Assembly (NCBI GenBank): GCA_019843655.1
Contig: JACDQD010000008.1
Location: 14,604,442-14,668,441, forward strand
Direction: 5' to 3'
Origin: Lethocerus indicus
Lineage: Eukaryota; Arthropoda; Insecta; Hemiptera; Belostomatidae
DNA: 64,000 nucleotides
Position numbers and translations under genes: made by a program. Below are positions 38,896 to 49,418 of this stretch, one piece after another (the first letter of the stretch is position 1; each line of letters opens with the position of its first letter). The notes beneath the pieces were generated by a model. It was not told where the DNA came from. It saw only the letters and a program-made list of their open reading frames with translations, and ran no database searches.

Positions 38896-40565
38896 ATATA
38901 TATGTATATAATATTTAAATTTATGAAATAACAAAGTACATTTTTAATCAAGCCACCTTTATCACGCCTTCCTCTTTCATAACCACTACAGAATCAATCG
39001 TCCTTCCTGACAAACTGTGACATAAGTCATGAAAAGTTGATAAAAGTTGAATAATCTTCTTTTAAAAACAGGATAATATACCATTATTTAAAAAGGAATG
39101 AGTATAGCTGAAGGATATTTAACAAGTGTACAGAATATTGCAAGAAATTCACACATAGGTGACAGTTAAAAGTAAATTTACACTTATCACTGTAAATAAG
39201 ATTCAGACAAAGAATAGTTAACTATTAAAAATTTTTAAAAAGTGGTATGTAATATCATTAATTAAAATTCAGGGATTAAATAATTAAAATTGAAAAAGGA
39301 AATCTCATAACATGTAAGAATTTCATTCGATACCATTATAGCACCTACCATTAAATAAAAATATTATTATAATCTTAAATAAAATATAACCACATACATA
39401 CAATAACTACTTGAAAACTCATATAAATACACGAAATAATAACTACGATTTTTCATAAATTCATGGTCCGTACATTGAAGATACTGTGAAGTGAGAAAGA
39501 TTACAAATATCAAAATGGTTGAAAAATGATAAATTTAAAACTGAATTAATGCAAGGTTAAAATGCTATTTACATAATTAGAAACCACAAATAAATTAATC
39601 CAAAATATTTTTATTTGTTACCTTGCAAACAAAAATATTATATATGAGACAATGTTTGATATGTTTCAAAACTTAAATTATGTATAAACTTTAAATACTT
39701 CCCTACTATAACAAAAAACCCCGCTATAAAACCGAACAAAAATAATAGAACAATTTCTTAGCTATAGATCTTACATGAAGTAGGCAAGAATAAAATATAT
39801 ATATTTTAGTAGAACATTGTTGCAAACACAATGATCATGGTGTCCATTTAAATAAAATTCGGGCTCTTTTATATTTGTTTACATTTATGGGACTAGTATT
39901 TATACATATACATATGCAAGTATATACACACATATACACATTCACAGAAATGTTATATTTTGTAGATCCTTTAATTACATCACACTGTATCTACGAAAAT
40001 ATTCTCAAGCTTAAATAAACCATTAGTAACTTGTAATATGTCCAGTAATATGGATCAATTGCATGAAATAAATAATTCCATCTTTCCACAGGTTATAATG
40101 TGTAACAAAAAAATAATTACCCGAATTACCGGAACGGCCGTCACTAGGCAAAAATATGGAAACTGATTGAAAAAATAAGCAACAAATACTCGAAATAAAT
40201 ACAGACGAATTATTGGCCCCATTTCATTATTTTTTTAGGGCCTCCACCAAAGATCCAATTCATAGCAACGATCCGATTAAAATTTCGTCCACTAATCTAA
40301 ATTCCGTTAATGGCAGCGGTAAGGTCGATAAATTTAAAGCGAAGATAGATTTGTTACTGGCCTCCAATTCGGCTCGATGGACTTCCCACTGGGATCTTTC
40401 CATCTCAAACCTTGCCCATTCGTGCTGTATAAAGTGTAGGATGCCCGGTATCGAATACTGTATCTTTTGGCTCCCTTCATCACTCTGTTTATTCGGAACA
40501 CTGATACCACCACTGGAAGGTCCTATTTGTCCATTGAGATTTTGCAAAGGAGAACTCTCTTCCAT
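32819..40565 (-). CDS. Cka: Striatin / connector of kinase to AP-1 (STRIPAK scaffold), 12 coding exons, one frameshift
   Basis: Striatin is the B''' regulatory subunit of PP2A and the scaffold of the STRIPAK kinase/phosphatase complex, acting in JNK, Ras and Hippo signalling in the cytoplasm. Exons (high to low): 40565-40362, 37719-37616, 37468-37307, 37066-36718, 36477-36354, 36072-35933, 35750-35575, 35104-34934, 34600-34433, 34129-33999, 33533-33329, 32988-32819. Frames join at every junction if one extra base in exon 8 is ignored, giving about 700 residues. Visible parts: the striatin N-terminal block around YSIPGILHFIQHEWARFE, the coiled coil with LQGERKGQENLK and RRIKMLEYALKQER, an acidic run (DVDMDDDDDMNEEIDD), and from about residue 378 a WD40 propeller with HTDAVW, SITAHEDRH-type and HDCSIRLWN blades, ending KVFI. 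The start at 40565 has the best context (A at -3, G at +4); in-frame ATGs at 40598 and 40631 are alternatives. Intron 1 appears to use a GC donor. Confidence 0.96.
35066..35073 (-). other. Cka: One-base insertion (frameshift) in Cka exon 8
   Basis: On the - strand the exon reads TTT CGA GGG, then one surplus base, then CAT AAA GGG CCA. Striatins have F-R-x-H-K-G-P-V-L-C here. Read literally, the frame reaches TAA immediately. The exon is 171 nt, whereas its two neighbours require 170 nt to stay in phase (exon 9 is entered in phase 1 as E-S-S-V-L-L). All other exon joins fit. A consensus or assembly error is the simplest cause; a real loss-of-function allele is the alternative. Confidence 0.85.
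38829..38911. repeat. (TA)n/(TG)n compound microsatellite in Cka intron 1
   Basis: About 28 TA units followed by a short TG run and more TA. Confidence 0.9.
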
Positions 40566-41230
40566 TGTAGGCCCACCACACTGAACTGGCACCTTCATGA
40601 CATGGCCGCCATCACACCAACACACATCCAACTTCCAATACCATTTAACTCATATACCATGTCGGTGTATCCCCTTAAATAGTATTCCCGTAAAAGTTCA
40701 CTTGTTTCAACCCGAAATTGGATTTCGGAAATTTTGCTTTGAAATAAACGAAATTATTTTTTCCCGATTTTCCTTTTTCGATCTAGTTGTATATTACCTA
40801 GCTTCGATATTTTTCACTGATTGTGCTGTATAAATACACTAAAAAAAATAGACACCTCGAAATTTGGAATTAAAGATCAACATTAATTATTGATTCTTAA
40901 ATCGTTTAGAAATTCCTATTTCTCTGAGAAGTGATTAATTACATAACTGAGGCAAAATCATACTACCGATTTGAATAAAAAAAGCAATAAGATCCCGAAA
41001 ATATTTATATTTAAACAATCCGACAATACATTTTAACTTTTACTGAAGTTAAAACGAATCGAGACGAAGCTAGCTCGGTATAAATTATTACGATCTAATT
41101 AAATTATTACATAAAGTATAATTTGATTGTGTAATAATGACAAGGATGGAGAAATGACATATTACGTATATTTACGTTCTATTCACATATCTACACATAA
41201 TTACTAATAAATATTGACTCCATTACCTGC

Positions 41231-41453
41231 GTTAATTGTATTATCTTTAAAACAAAGCACAAATATTCATCCTGAAAGAACCTAAAATAATAAATTATGT
41301 ATTTAGTGGATTGGAATTGGTACATTACCTTTTTATCTGTTTGGTCAATTCCGACAAGGAAAACGTATATTTTTGTTTCCTTCACATTGTTCGATAGATT
41401 GACTGATGAAAATGTCGAAACATCATCCCTGGAGTAGGTTGATGATATCACCC
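41231..41453 (-). CDS. Unrecognised two-exon coding fragment between BAF and Cka
   Basis: Two consecutive protein-like exons on the - strand are bounded by good splice sites. The first runs from about 41453 (acceptor TTTACAG) to a donor AAG|GTAATG near 41331 and encodes a stretch beginning GVISSTYSRDDVSTFSSVN and ending VGIDQTDKK. The second has acceptor TTATTTTAG near 41283 and encodes FFQDEYLCFVLKIIQLTQ, followed by another GTAATG donor near 41230 or, if unspliced, a stop eleven codons later. No start exon or further partner exon was identified. Only about 600 bp separate it from Cka exon 1. It could be the 3' end of a small gene, a decayed gene or a retained pseudogene piece. I recognise no family. 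Confidence 0.4.
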
Positions 41454-42220
41454 CTGTAAACTCACAGTGGTATCAAATTATACTGTCTGATTATTATTAA
41501 CAATTCCTTCACAATGTTCTTCCTGATGTTTAACAATTAATGGTTTAGAATGGCTATTATTCTCATAAACATTTGTATAAACATGTAATAAAGAAATCAA
41601 TGCAAAGGATACTTTTCATTTATTAATAAAATATTTACATACATTAATATTTCAATTTGTAATTTACTGTTTTCATTGTTATGTAAAAATATAACATACA
41701 ATTATATCACAGTCAAATCACCAGGTAGATTTAGATATCAATTTAAAAATAATGCTACAATGTGTATAATTTCAACTTTATAAATATAACTTATTAGTAC
41801 AGTAAAATGGATATTATTATGGTGATTGACATTTTTATAATACATAAAACAAAGTATGTCTAATGTTATACCATATGAGAAAATAAATGAATTTTCAGGC
41901 ATTAAAAATATGCATTACGGCACTGTTTCTAAATATTTAATTGCCTTTTGGTAATTTGTACATTGAAATATAAAATACTATGCAATATTAACAATTTCAT
42001 AACTTCACAATAGATAGATTTTCATAGTATGTTATTAGCTACATAGCTCACAGAAATTGCTAACAACCCCTGTTTGTTAGATTTAAACAAACATTTAATC
42101 CAAATAATGTATTTGTATTGTATTTTAAATTTTACAATGAACTGTTATAATGTGTTGTGATAACCTACAAAACCTGCTTCATTTAAAATTAAGCATACTG
42201 TAATTAATAGCAAGAAAAAT

Positions 42221-42331
42221 CATGGTATTATACTCTGAATTTTACAATCATGGTATTGTATTTGGAATTTTACAATCATGGTATTGTATTTGGAATTTTG
42301 CAATCATGGTATTGTATTTGGAATTTTACAA
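42221..42331. repeat. 28-bp tandem repeat, four copies
   Basis: CATGGTATTGTATTTGGAAT-type units start at 42221, 42249, 42277 and 42305. The array is flanked by a duplicated ~40-bp segment ending ACCTGCTTCATTTA (about 42142-42184 and 42333-42378). It lies 3' of the BAF stop, probably in its 3' UTR. Confidence 0.85.
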
Positions 42332-42749
42332 TGTTGTAATAATGCATTGTGAAAATCCTCCCAAACCTGCTTCATTTAGCACAATATAATTAATAATGAG
42401 AACAATCACTTTGTATAACCATCCTGTATTGTTAAAAACTATATAACGTATCCGAAAATTATTTATTAAAAAAATAATAGCACAATTCAAATTACCAAGA
42501 TCAATTTTGAATTGATAATACAATGAATAGATGAAAAAAACAAAGGATTAGTGAATGAAAATAAAATATTTGCATAATATAAAAGAATTCATAAAATACT
42601 TCATAATAAGGAACTAACTAAAACTGATTACAGTAGAAACATAATAAAATTTGCAGGACAGTATTACTAGTTGATAAATGCATTATAAAATATTAAAACA
42701 ATTCAAGGTTATAATCAAAATAAAAAAAAGCCAATGTAAAATGAATTTA

Positions 42750-44045
42750 TTACAAGAATTCATCACACCAATCACGAAGACATTCGTAGCAGTCACTTGA
42801 CTGTTTAGCATTTGCTTGACATGTGTCTTTCATCCAGTCTTGAAACAATTCTTTATTCTTTTTCAGAACAAGGAATTGACCCAGAACAACATAGGCCTGG
42901 AAGATAAAAAAAAAATATTAATATACCATAATTGCTTAACATTCTTTTGGCAGATATCTTATTAATAGCACGTGTAATTGCTCGAAAAATATATTAAAAA
43001 ACAAAATCATATGATAAGTTTTCTTCATTTGAAACATTGATGAAGGTAATCAAATTATAAGTAAAATGTTGTGTAAAACATGTGTTAATATTAGTGTAAT
43101 GGCTATAAATAAACTTTGAACATTTGTAAATTGTAACCTTGTAAATATTCAGTAAGTAAACAGAGATGTAGCATTTACTGATTGTAATACATTCATTACG
43201 GTTTTGGAATTAATAAACAATATGAAATTAATGACATGGAAAAAGTGTATATCGTATTAGTGGTGTATACAACACAGCAAAATTACATGGAATACTTTTT
43301 ATAATAATAATTGTTTGTCATTTGTTAATTACAAACTTATCTTTATAACTTTATTGTCACCCTGTTGCAAGTAGTTGAATAAATGTTTGACACTACATTG
43401 AACCATACTACACTGAAACTCAAGATAAAAATGTATATATAATGTGATCTACCTGTGCTTACATTTATATTAATTATATTGCTCAATTTATGCAGTTTAA
43501 ATGTTTAAAATGTGTTGTACATACTCTGGAAGAGAAACACACGAGATATTTCAGAACTTGTGAGAAGTGGTGGATGTGACTCACAAGATTATTTTCAACT
43601 GTAAAGCAAAATCAAACTTCTATTTAAAAAAGCTATACGTCCCCCTTTTCAAGGACAATTATTCATCGCATACTTATTATTACCATTACTCCTAGGTATT
43701 TAAAACACAAAATCAGAAAACTGGTCTATTATCCATGATCTAACCCATGCCTAAACTAAACTTAAGGAAAAATCAAATTCTGGGTTTGTTAGGCCTGAGG
43801 TGAAGAAGTTACATTCGAGATGAAGCTGGCTCGGTAAACAATCTAGATGATTCTATAGCAAGCAATTATACTATTAATATGGATCCAGTGATTGAATGAT
43901 GCTTATCAAATTTTCTTACTTTATCAAAACCTTGATTTTTAAGTCTTCCACCTAGTGTTTCTCCGATTCCCGCTAACTCAGTGACTTCTTTTTCACCCAT
44001 CGGTTCCGCCACAAAGTTGCGATGTTTCTGCGAGGTACTTGACAT
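42750..44045 (-). CDS. baf: Barrier-to-autointegration factor (BAF), 90 aa, two coding exons
   Basis: BAF is a small dimeric DNA-bridging protein that binds LEM-domain proteins and lamin and organises chromatin and the nuclear envelope after mitosis. Coding exons are 44045-43920 (42 codons, donor GTAAGA) and 42896-42750 (48 codons plus stop), joined in phase 0. The total of 90 residues is the normal family length. The protein starts [19 protein letters not shown] and carries the helix-hairpin-helix with [10 protein letters not shown] and NQGFDKA, then the conserved [10 protein letters not shown] and FQDWMK segments, and ends [13 protein letters not shown] splice acceptor lies four bases before the ATG (exon begins 44049), so the gene has a non-coding first exon around 44194-44270 with donor GTAATT. 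An AATAAA on the - strand overlaps the stop codon (42746-42751), but the UTR probably extends further. Confidence 0.97.
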
Positions 44046-44193
44046 TTTCCTGAAATGATATAAAACTTCCTGAGGAATGACAAATATAAAAAAATGTAAA
44101 ATGGAAATATAAATAAAATGTAACAGAAACGATGTGGGACAATGAATGCAATAACGTATTAAATTCAAAATAAATAAGTAACCAATGCAATTA

Positions 44194-44275
44194 CTTTCAA
44201 ATCTTCCCAACGAAAAGCATTAATAATAACAACAGCAACAAGCGACACAGCTCAGAGCACTCCCAGGTACAATGT
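44194..44275 (-). other. Putative non-coding first exon of BAF
   Basis: Upstream of the BAF acceptor at 44049-44050, the - strand has a donor GAAA|GTAATTG at about 44194. It is preceded by a stretch with more CpG and GC than the surroundings, rich in TTGTTGCTGTT. The intron would be about 140 bp. The transcription start is inferred near 44270. Confidence 0.5.
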
Positions 44276-44299
44276 TGGTTATATCGGGATTTGAGTAAT

Positions 44300-44310
44300 G
44301 TAATCGATAT
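44300..44310. promoter_or_regulatory. DRE-like element near the BAF start
   Basis: AATCGATAT at about 44302-44310 matches seven of eight bases of the DREF/BEAF-32 site TATCGATA. It sits within tens of bases of the inferred BAF start. A further ATCGAT lies at about 44348. Confidence 0.4.
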
Positions 44311-44758
44311 ATTCAGTTGTAATCGAGTGCACTATTCAACGCAATAATCGATGTTTTTCACGAGAAAATAACCGAGAAAATATGTCGAAATAACAAATTT
44401 TTCTAGTAATACAATTCGTTGTATCATCCTGTTTTGTTTTGTATTGACAATCAATATACGTTGTATTGATTTGTTTTTAATGGAGCTTATAAATTTAGTA
44501 ATAACAATTTTTCTTCATATGGATCAACCCCAAATTACTTCCACGGTTTTTCAGTGGAGGAAACACAATGTATTGAAACTTGTTTGACTATTAATAATTC
44601 AAGTAAAATAAAGAGATCAAGAAATTACAGCTATTTTAGTAAATATCAGAAAAGAATTCAGAAGTGAATAGTTTAGAGTCAATTATTTTGGGAGAACTCT
44701 TCAGTTGCAAATGATTCTAGATTCTGGATCGACTATGAAGTCGTTATTTACTATTGAC

Positions 44759-44766
44759 TATCGATA
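44759..44766. promoter_or_regulatory. Perfect DRE palindrome TATCGATA
   Basis: This is an exact eight-base match to the DNA-replication-related element used by housekeeping promoters in Drosophila. It lies about 490 bp upstream of the inferred BAF start. Function in this species is inferred. Confidence 0.4.
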
Positions 44767-45922
44767 CTGGAACAATTCGTAACATGTCGGTTATTACGCG
44801 TCTAACGAAAAATGTGGGAATTCAGCGCACTTTCTTAAAAGTATTCACAATTTTTTTCCAGTTGAATACACAAAAATCAAAAATACTTTTTCATATTATG
44901 TGGCGACAATATTGTAAAAAATCATCAACGACTATTCAAGTATTTTTCTACTTGAAATTTTCTACTTGGAATTTTTCTGCTTTTATCTCTACAAGCACAC
45001 AATTCTGTGTAAACTCATAGTGTAGTTATTCACAATCTTTCCAATAACAGTTATTTTCGAAAACTAAAAATTAAAAAAGCCATCTCTCGCTATGTTACTT
45101 AAGGAAGGTAACATATTTATACAGTTTTCTGAACAATTTTCAATCGATCTGTAACAGTAAGAAATTTATACTATAAAAGTTTGTTGGCAGCAACTATTTA
45201 AGGCGGGAAATTTGAAATGTTAAAAGATGTAAAAAAAATGTAAAAAGAGAAATTGATAAGCGAGATTCTTTTAAAAATTATAATATTAAATCGTGTATAA
45301 AATCCGAACTATAGTTTAATTTATATATAATTATTATCAATAGTTATAGAGATACCCTTTTAAATAACTATTTAAAAAAATGGTTTCATATATTCCTCAA
45401 ATTCAATTTCTTTTCTGCAAATGTAATTCTCACATAAATATTTACTAGACAGAAATGTATGTTTAAAAATGGTACACAATGGTAATCAAATGTAGGGGCC
45501 AAAAGAAGGATGTATATATACACATATATGTTCTTGATTTGCAGTTATATATGTAAATTAATGAGTAGTTTCCTTTTTTACTTTAGAAGCAGGTCCATAT
45601 TAATTCTCAATAATAGTAATTTTATATTTGTGCAGAAAAACCATTTATGATGGTCAATAAATAAAAATGTTTTTATTTTATAATTATATATTGCCTATTA
45701 AATTGTTGTCCAATAGTTTTTGAAAAAAATATTATTTTCATTATTTGTAATCTGATATTTGTTTGATGGTACTTCCCAACTTATGTAGAGTGCTGGAATG
45801 TTACTACAAGGGTCAGGCTTCTTGTGTTCATTAATAATGTAATCATTATTAATTTAATATAATAATTATGTATTATTGCACCCTTCTGCCATCACTTGTA
45901 GAAAAAAAAACACGAAATCCAG

Positions 45923-45973
45923 TCAACCAAGGATGAAATCGGCGAGTGGGGACTTCTTATCACTTCCATCATC
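45923..45973 (-). other. Candidate terminal coding exon, 16 codons plus stop
   Basis: Acceptor TTTTATTATTAG precedes an open phase-0 segment reading DDGSDKKSPLADFILG and a TGA stop. It is richer in GC and CpG than its AT-rich surroundings, as coding sequence here usually is. Entry in phase 1 meets a stop at once, and the other phase gives an unlikely peptide. The parent gene is unknown; it could be an alternative last exon of the EVH1-CRIB gene upstream, although I found no matching donor. Confidence 0.3.
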
Positions 45974-47197
45974 CTAATAATAAAAGAATGAAGAAAAATA
46001 TTATTAATATTATATATAAAAAATATTATTGTCATGTTTAACGTTATTATAGATTATTATTATTACGGATATTTGGTTAGTTTTCTACACAGCTTCTCTT
46101 ACAAATAGATAAAAATATAAATAAAAATGTTGGCAATGTATTCTTTCAATATCAAAGCAAATTACACATTGTATAAAATAAGAATTCTTATAAAACATTT
46201 AATTAAAAATTTTGTTGTAAATATGAAGATAACATTTACAAATAGTTGTAAATTATACATGTGCATTACAATAACAAAACATAATATTCTATCTGATGAA
46301 ATAACGTCCCTCTACCATTTGAAATAAAGTAGGTAAATAATTAACAAATTACAATATATCACAGTGTAAATCTCATAATGTGAGCACTTAAATAGTTTTG
46401 ATTTTTCATAATATGTACTATTATATAAAATTAGATTCCCTTTCTGCAAAAAAATTATAGGTTTTTAAATATAATGAAATATACCTCATAGAACTGAAAT
46501 ACATAACAAAATTTAAATAAAATAATATTTAATACAAACCAATTTAATTAAATAAAAATTATTTTTAACTGGTTCAAATACAAGTATTTGCATTCTAAGC
46601 AACAGTTTTATATGACAATCAATTTAAAACTTCAATAATTATACAAATATATACAATTATTACTAAACTAAAAATATAAACAACAATACATTTCTGTAAA
46701 TATAACTAATGTCCTATTTCTAAATTCATATATGACATGTACCAATGTAGCATAATTATTTTTTCATGAGCACTTTAATAGGCCTTACACTGTCATTCCT
46801 AAAATGGGTTGGAAATATATAGTTTTCAAAAGAGCACCTAAAAATAACATACAAAGGTAATAAGAAGTATACTAACAATTATTTCCTAAAACACACATAC
46901 ATAAAATCCCATATCAATGGTGCAAAAGAATGATGAAGGGACTACCTTTAACTGATTGAATTTTGTTTAAGTTTGGTGTAAAAACAAAAATATAAAAATC
47001 AATAGAGAGGCAAAAGTCTGTTTATAATAAATATGAGAAGTTAAAACGGACGAATGATATTAGAAAAACCGCTCGAATCTTAGCACCGAGTCTTTCTTCA
47101 GGGAACCTTCAAACATATTTCGTCACTGTTCATAGTCCGTCAGGTTAGGACGATATCAATTAATTAACTGAATATCGGAAGACGAAGGGTTCTAAAG

Positions 47198-49418
47198 TTA
47201 ATGACGCTCCTTGAGCATGGGAGAGGGGGGCAACAGTGTCTGGAGTGAGACGTATCTGTACTTGTCGGTGGGGCCGACACTGGTGATGTGCTGAAAGCAG
47301 CAGGGTTGGGAAATGTGCGACTTTGCTGGGAGTGGGCGGGGCCGGGGCCGGGAGCGGGGCCGATTCTTCTGCTTCGAGCCAGGCACCGAGAGGCTGATAT
47401 TTTCCGGGTCGGAGATCAACCGCTCGATGTGGGACCACATCTCGTTGGCGCAGGCGGCCGAGTCGAACCCGAACCCTATAAGTGTTGTGTGGTCGGTAGA
47501 AAGGCACATGGTGTGGAATGTAGGCTCGACCACCTTGTACGACGTCAGGTTGTCTATTTTATCGCTCCACAGGGTGAAGGAGGAGCCCCTCTCGGCCAGC
47601 ACGATCCTGATACCCCGGGTGGTCCTCGACCTCGCTTCCCCCGTGTCCAGCAGCACCACCGGTACGCCTCCCCTGTACTTCAGTTCCCATTCTCCTTCGT
47701 TACCGCCCCACGTGTACAGGCTAGCCACTGAACCGCAGACGAATACCTGCAACACGATATCGAACATCTTATTAAACAGTTGTACGTAACAATTAGTCGG
47801 GTTGTAACCACGAGGTTTCCGACTCGGCCTTCAGGGGCGCCGGAAATACATCCAGTTTTTTATGTAAATCGAGACCATCGACTAGTGCCGGAAATGAAGG
47901 CAAACAAAGGCAGAACTTTATAGTAGAATTTAGCATAATCTTCGGGAGTTATTAAAAATTAGAATTTGCGCTTAATGAGCAGTAAGAATTAAAAAAGGGC
48001 GAATCCTAATATTTATGTGCATAACTTTATAGTTTAGACAATATTTTCCCGATACACCACTGTTTTACAATGCGAGAAAATATATTTGTAATGTGTTCTA
48101 TATAAAAACGTACATCTATTGAAACATAGATTATTTTAAATTGTAGCGTAGCTCAAGTAGCAGAGGAATCACCAGCGTTGAGGAAGTGCAGGTCCCGGAT
48201 TCGATCATAATTCGGACAGGCTTTTCATTCGGTCGCAAATTTGAATTCTATAGCCCGCTTTGACAAGAGGAGCCGAAGAAGGTCGCGGCAAGAGTTTCAG
48301 GGCTTTATGACTTCAGCCTCACGGGGACGACTCGCCAAGGAGACACCCCAGGACGTGACCCCAGGAAGTTATCTCCAATTTCATTTGCCGGGTCAACGGC
48401 AAACAAATGTCAAGGCTAAGGGGCGAAAAATGGTAAGACCAGTAGAGTAAGAAAACACCCACCTTAGAAACAGTGATAACGACAGTATAGGACATATTAC
48501 TTGTGATTAAAATAGAAAAACCTAATTTTATTTTGTATTCGATGTCTGCAATTTCTAACAGGGCGTGTTCGTCCACTGAACGCTGTGTGACTTTTCAAAC
48601 CTTGGAACGGGCAGTGCCACCGTTACTTCCTGTTTCACAATAATTTTCGCCCGCTACTTGCAATTTATGACAGCGACGGTCGAAAACCCAGCAGTTACAC
48701 GAGGTTAGAATTTTGGATTAAAAGAATTTTACGCTGCCCTAGTGTAATGGATATATTACATAATTTACGCTGTTCGGTGATTCTGTGGAGTTTGGAATAC
48801 CATCCATCTTGCGTTCGTCTGTCTACACCCGCAGATTTGGTCTAATATTATTCAGGTTTCTCAAGTAGCGTTCTGTCAGTAAGTTAGCTAAACACTTAAG
48901 GATGTTTGTTACCTAATGGGCAACAACAATTCAGGTTGTCGGGCTTCATATACAGATTCTTTTTTGTTTATGTTTGTTGCTGTTCGGGTTTCCTTCTTGG
49001 GTTGGCATTTGGTCAAGTGGTTTATCTCCAGCGGAAATACTGTCCGGTAAGACGCAGTTTTATGTTAAGGCGTATTTGATCAATTGACGACCGACCGAAA
49101 AAGAAATAAACATTTAGAAACCCAAACGTTAACTGAACATAAAGAGACAAGAATCCGTATATAAAACTCAACTAAGAAACACCATCACAGTGCAATAATA
49201 GTGCACGCGGGATGCCTAGAAACTGATATTAACGAAAATTCATAAAAACAAAGGAATGTAAACAAGACGCGGTACAATCTGAAATATACCTGAGTACTGA
49301 GGGATCTGAAACAAGATTCAAGTTGGAGCCTCTCGCTGGACGAGAGCGCCTTCTCGTTCTCTTCCCCGATGTCCTCCTCCTCGGACCAGTACTCCTGCAT
49401 TTCCTTCAGCTCGGGCAT
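47198..49418 (-). CDS. Small EVH1-like + CRIB protein (WASP-like N-terminal architecture), 225 aa
   Basis: Exons are 49418-49290 (43 codons, MPELKEMQEYWSEEED start, donor CAG|GTATAT) and 47746-47198 (acceptor TTGCAG, 182 codons plus stop), joined in phase 0. Residues 1-43 are acidic. Residues about 44-157 look like an EVH1/WH1 fold: a VASLYTW strand, a W-x-x-KYRGGVPVV segment, a second strand pair around RIVLAERG, LWSDKI, FHTMCLS, then GFGFDS and a closing helix ANEMWSHIERL. Residues about 168-183 are a basic/proline run (RPRSRPRPRPLP). Residues 188-201 read ISQPCCFQHITSVG and fit the CRIB consensus I-S-x-P-x-x-F-x-H-x-x-x-V-G, which binds Cdc42/Rac-GTP. The order EVH1, basic, CRIB is that of WASP, but no polyproline or VCA actin-nucleating tail follows the stop. 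A role as a Rho-GTPase effector or adaptor is inferred. Codons are GC3-rich, unlike the surrounding sequence. In-frame sequence continues upstream of the ATG to a possible acceptor near 49447. Confidence 0.85.
48147..48215 (+). repeat. tRNA-like SINE head or degenerate tRNA-derived sequence
   Basis: GTAGCTCAAGTAGCAGAGG resembles a pol III A box region, and GGTCCCGGATTCGATC resembles a B box, at tRNA-like spacing. The acceptor stem does not pair, so it is not a functional tRNA. It is most likely the 5' part of an old SINE. Confidence 0.5.

Larger units (their letters stand above)
44276..47197. other. AT-rich interval between BAF and the EVH1-CRIB gene
   Basis: The right part (46-47.2 kb) probably includes the EVH1-CRIB 3' UTR and is AT-rich and CpG-poor. 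DRE sites sit near the BAF end, and a possible orphan terminal exon lies at 45.92-45.97 kb. Nothing else was supported. Confidence 0.45.

Noticed and set aside
40213..40584. 123-codon + strand frame
   Set aside because: Antisense shadow of Cka exon 1.
44754..45020. + strand frame starting with a mitochondrial-targeting-like MSVITRLTKNVGIQRT, divergent from BAF
   Set aside because: No coding composition after the first 25 codons, no usable splice donor and no downstream exons before 47 kb.
47288..47789. Long + strand frames of 147 and 158 codons
   Set aside because: They are antisense shadows of the EVH1-CRIB exon; the - strand has the coherent domain, splice sites and codon use.
48147..48215. 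Possible functional tRNA gene
   Set aside because: A and B boxes are recognisable but the acceptor and anticodon stems do not pair.
48241..48450. 69-codon + strand frame after the SINE-like head, basic residues
   Set aside because: No gag or reverse-transcriptase motif; probably chance in repeat-derived sequence.
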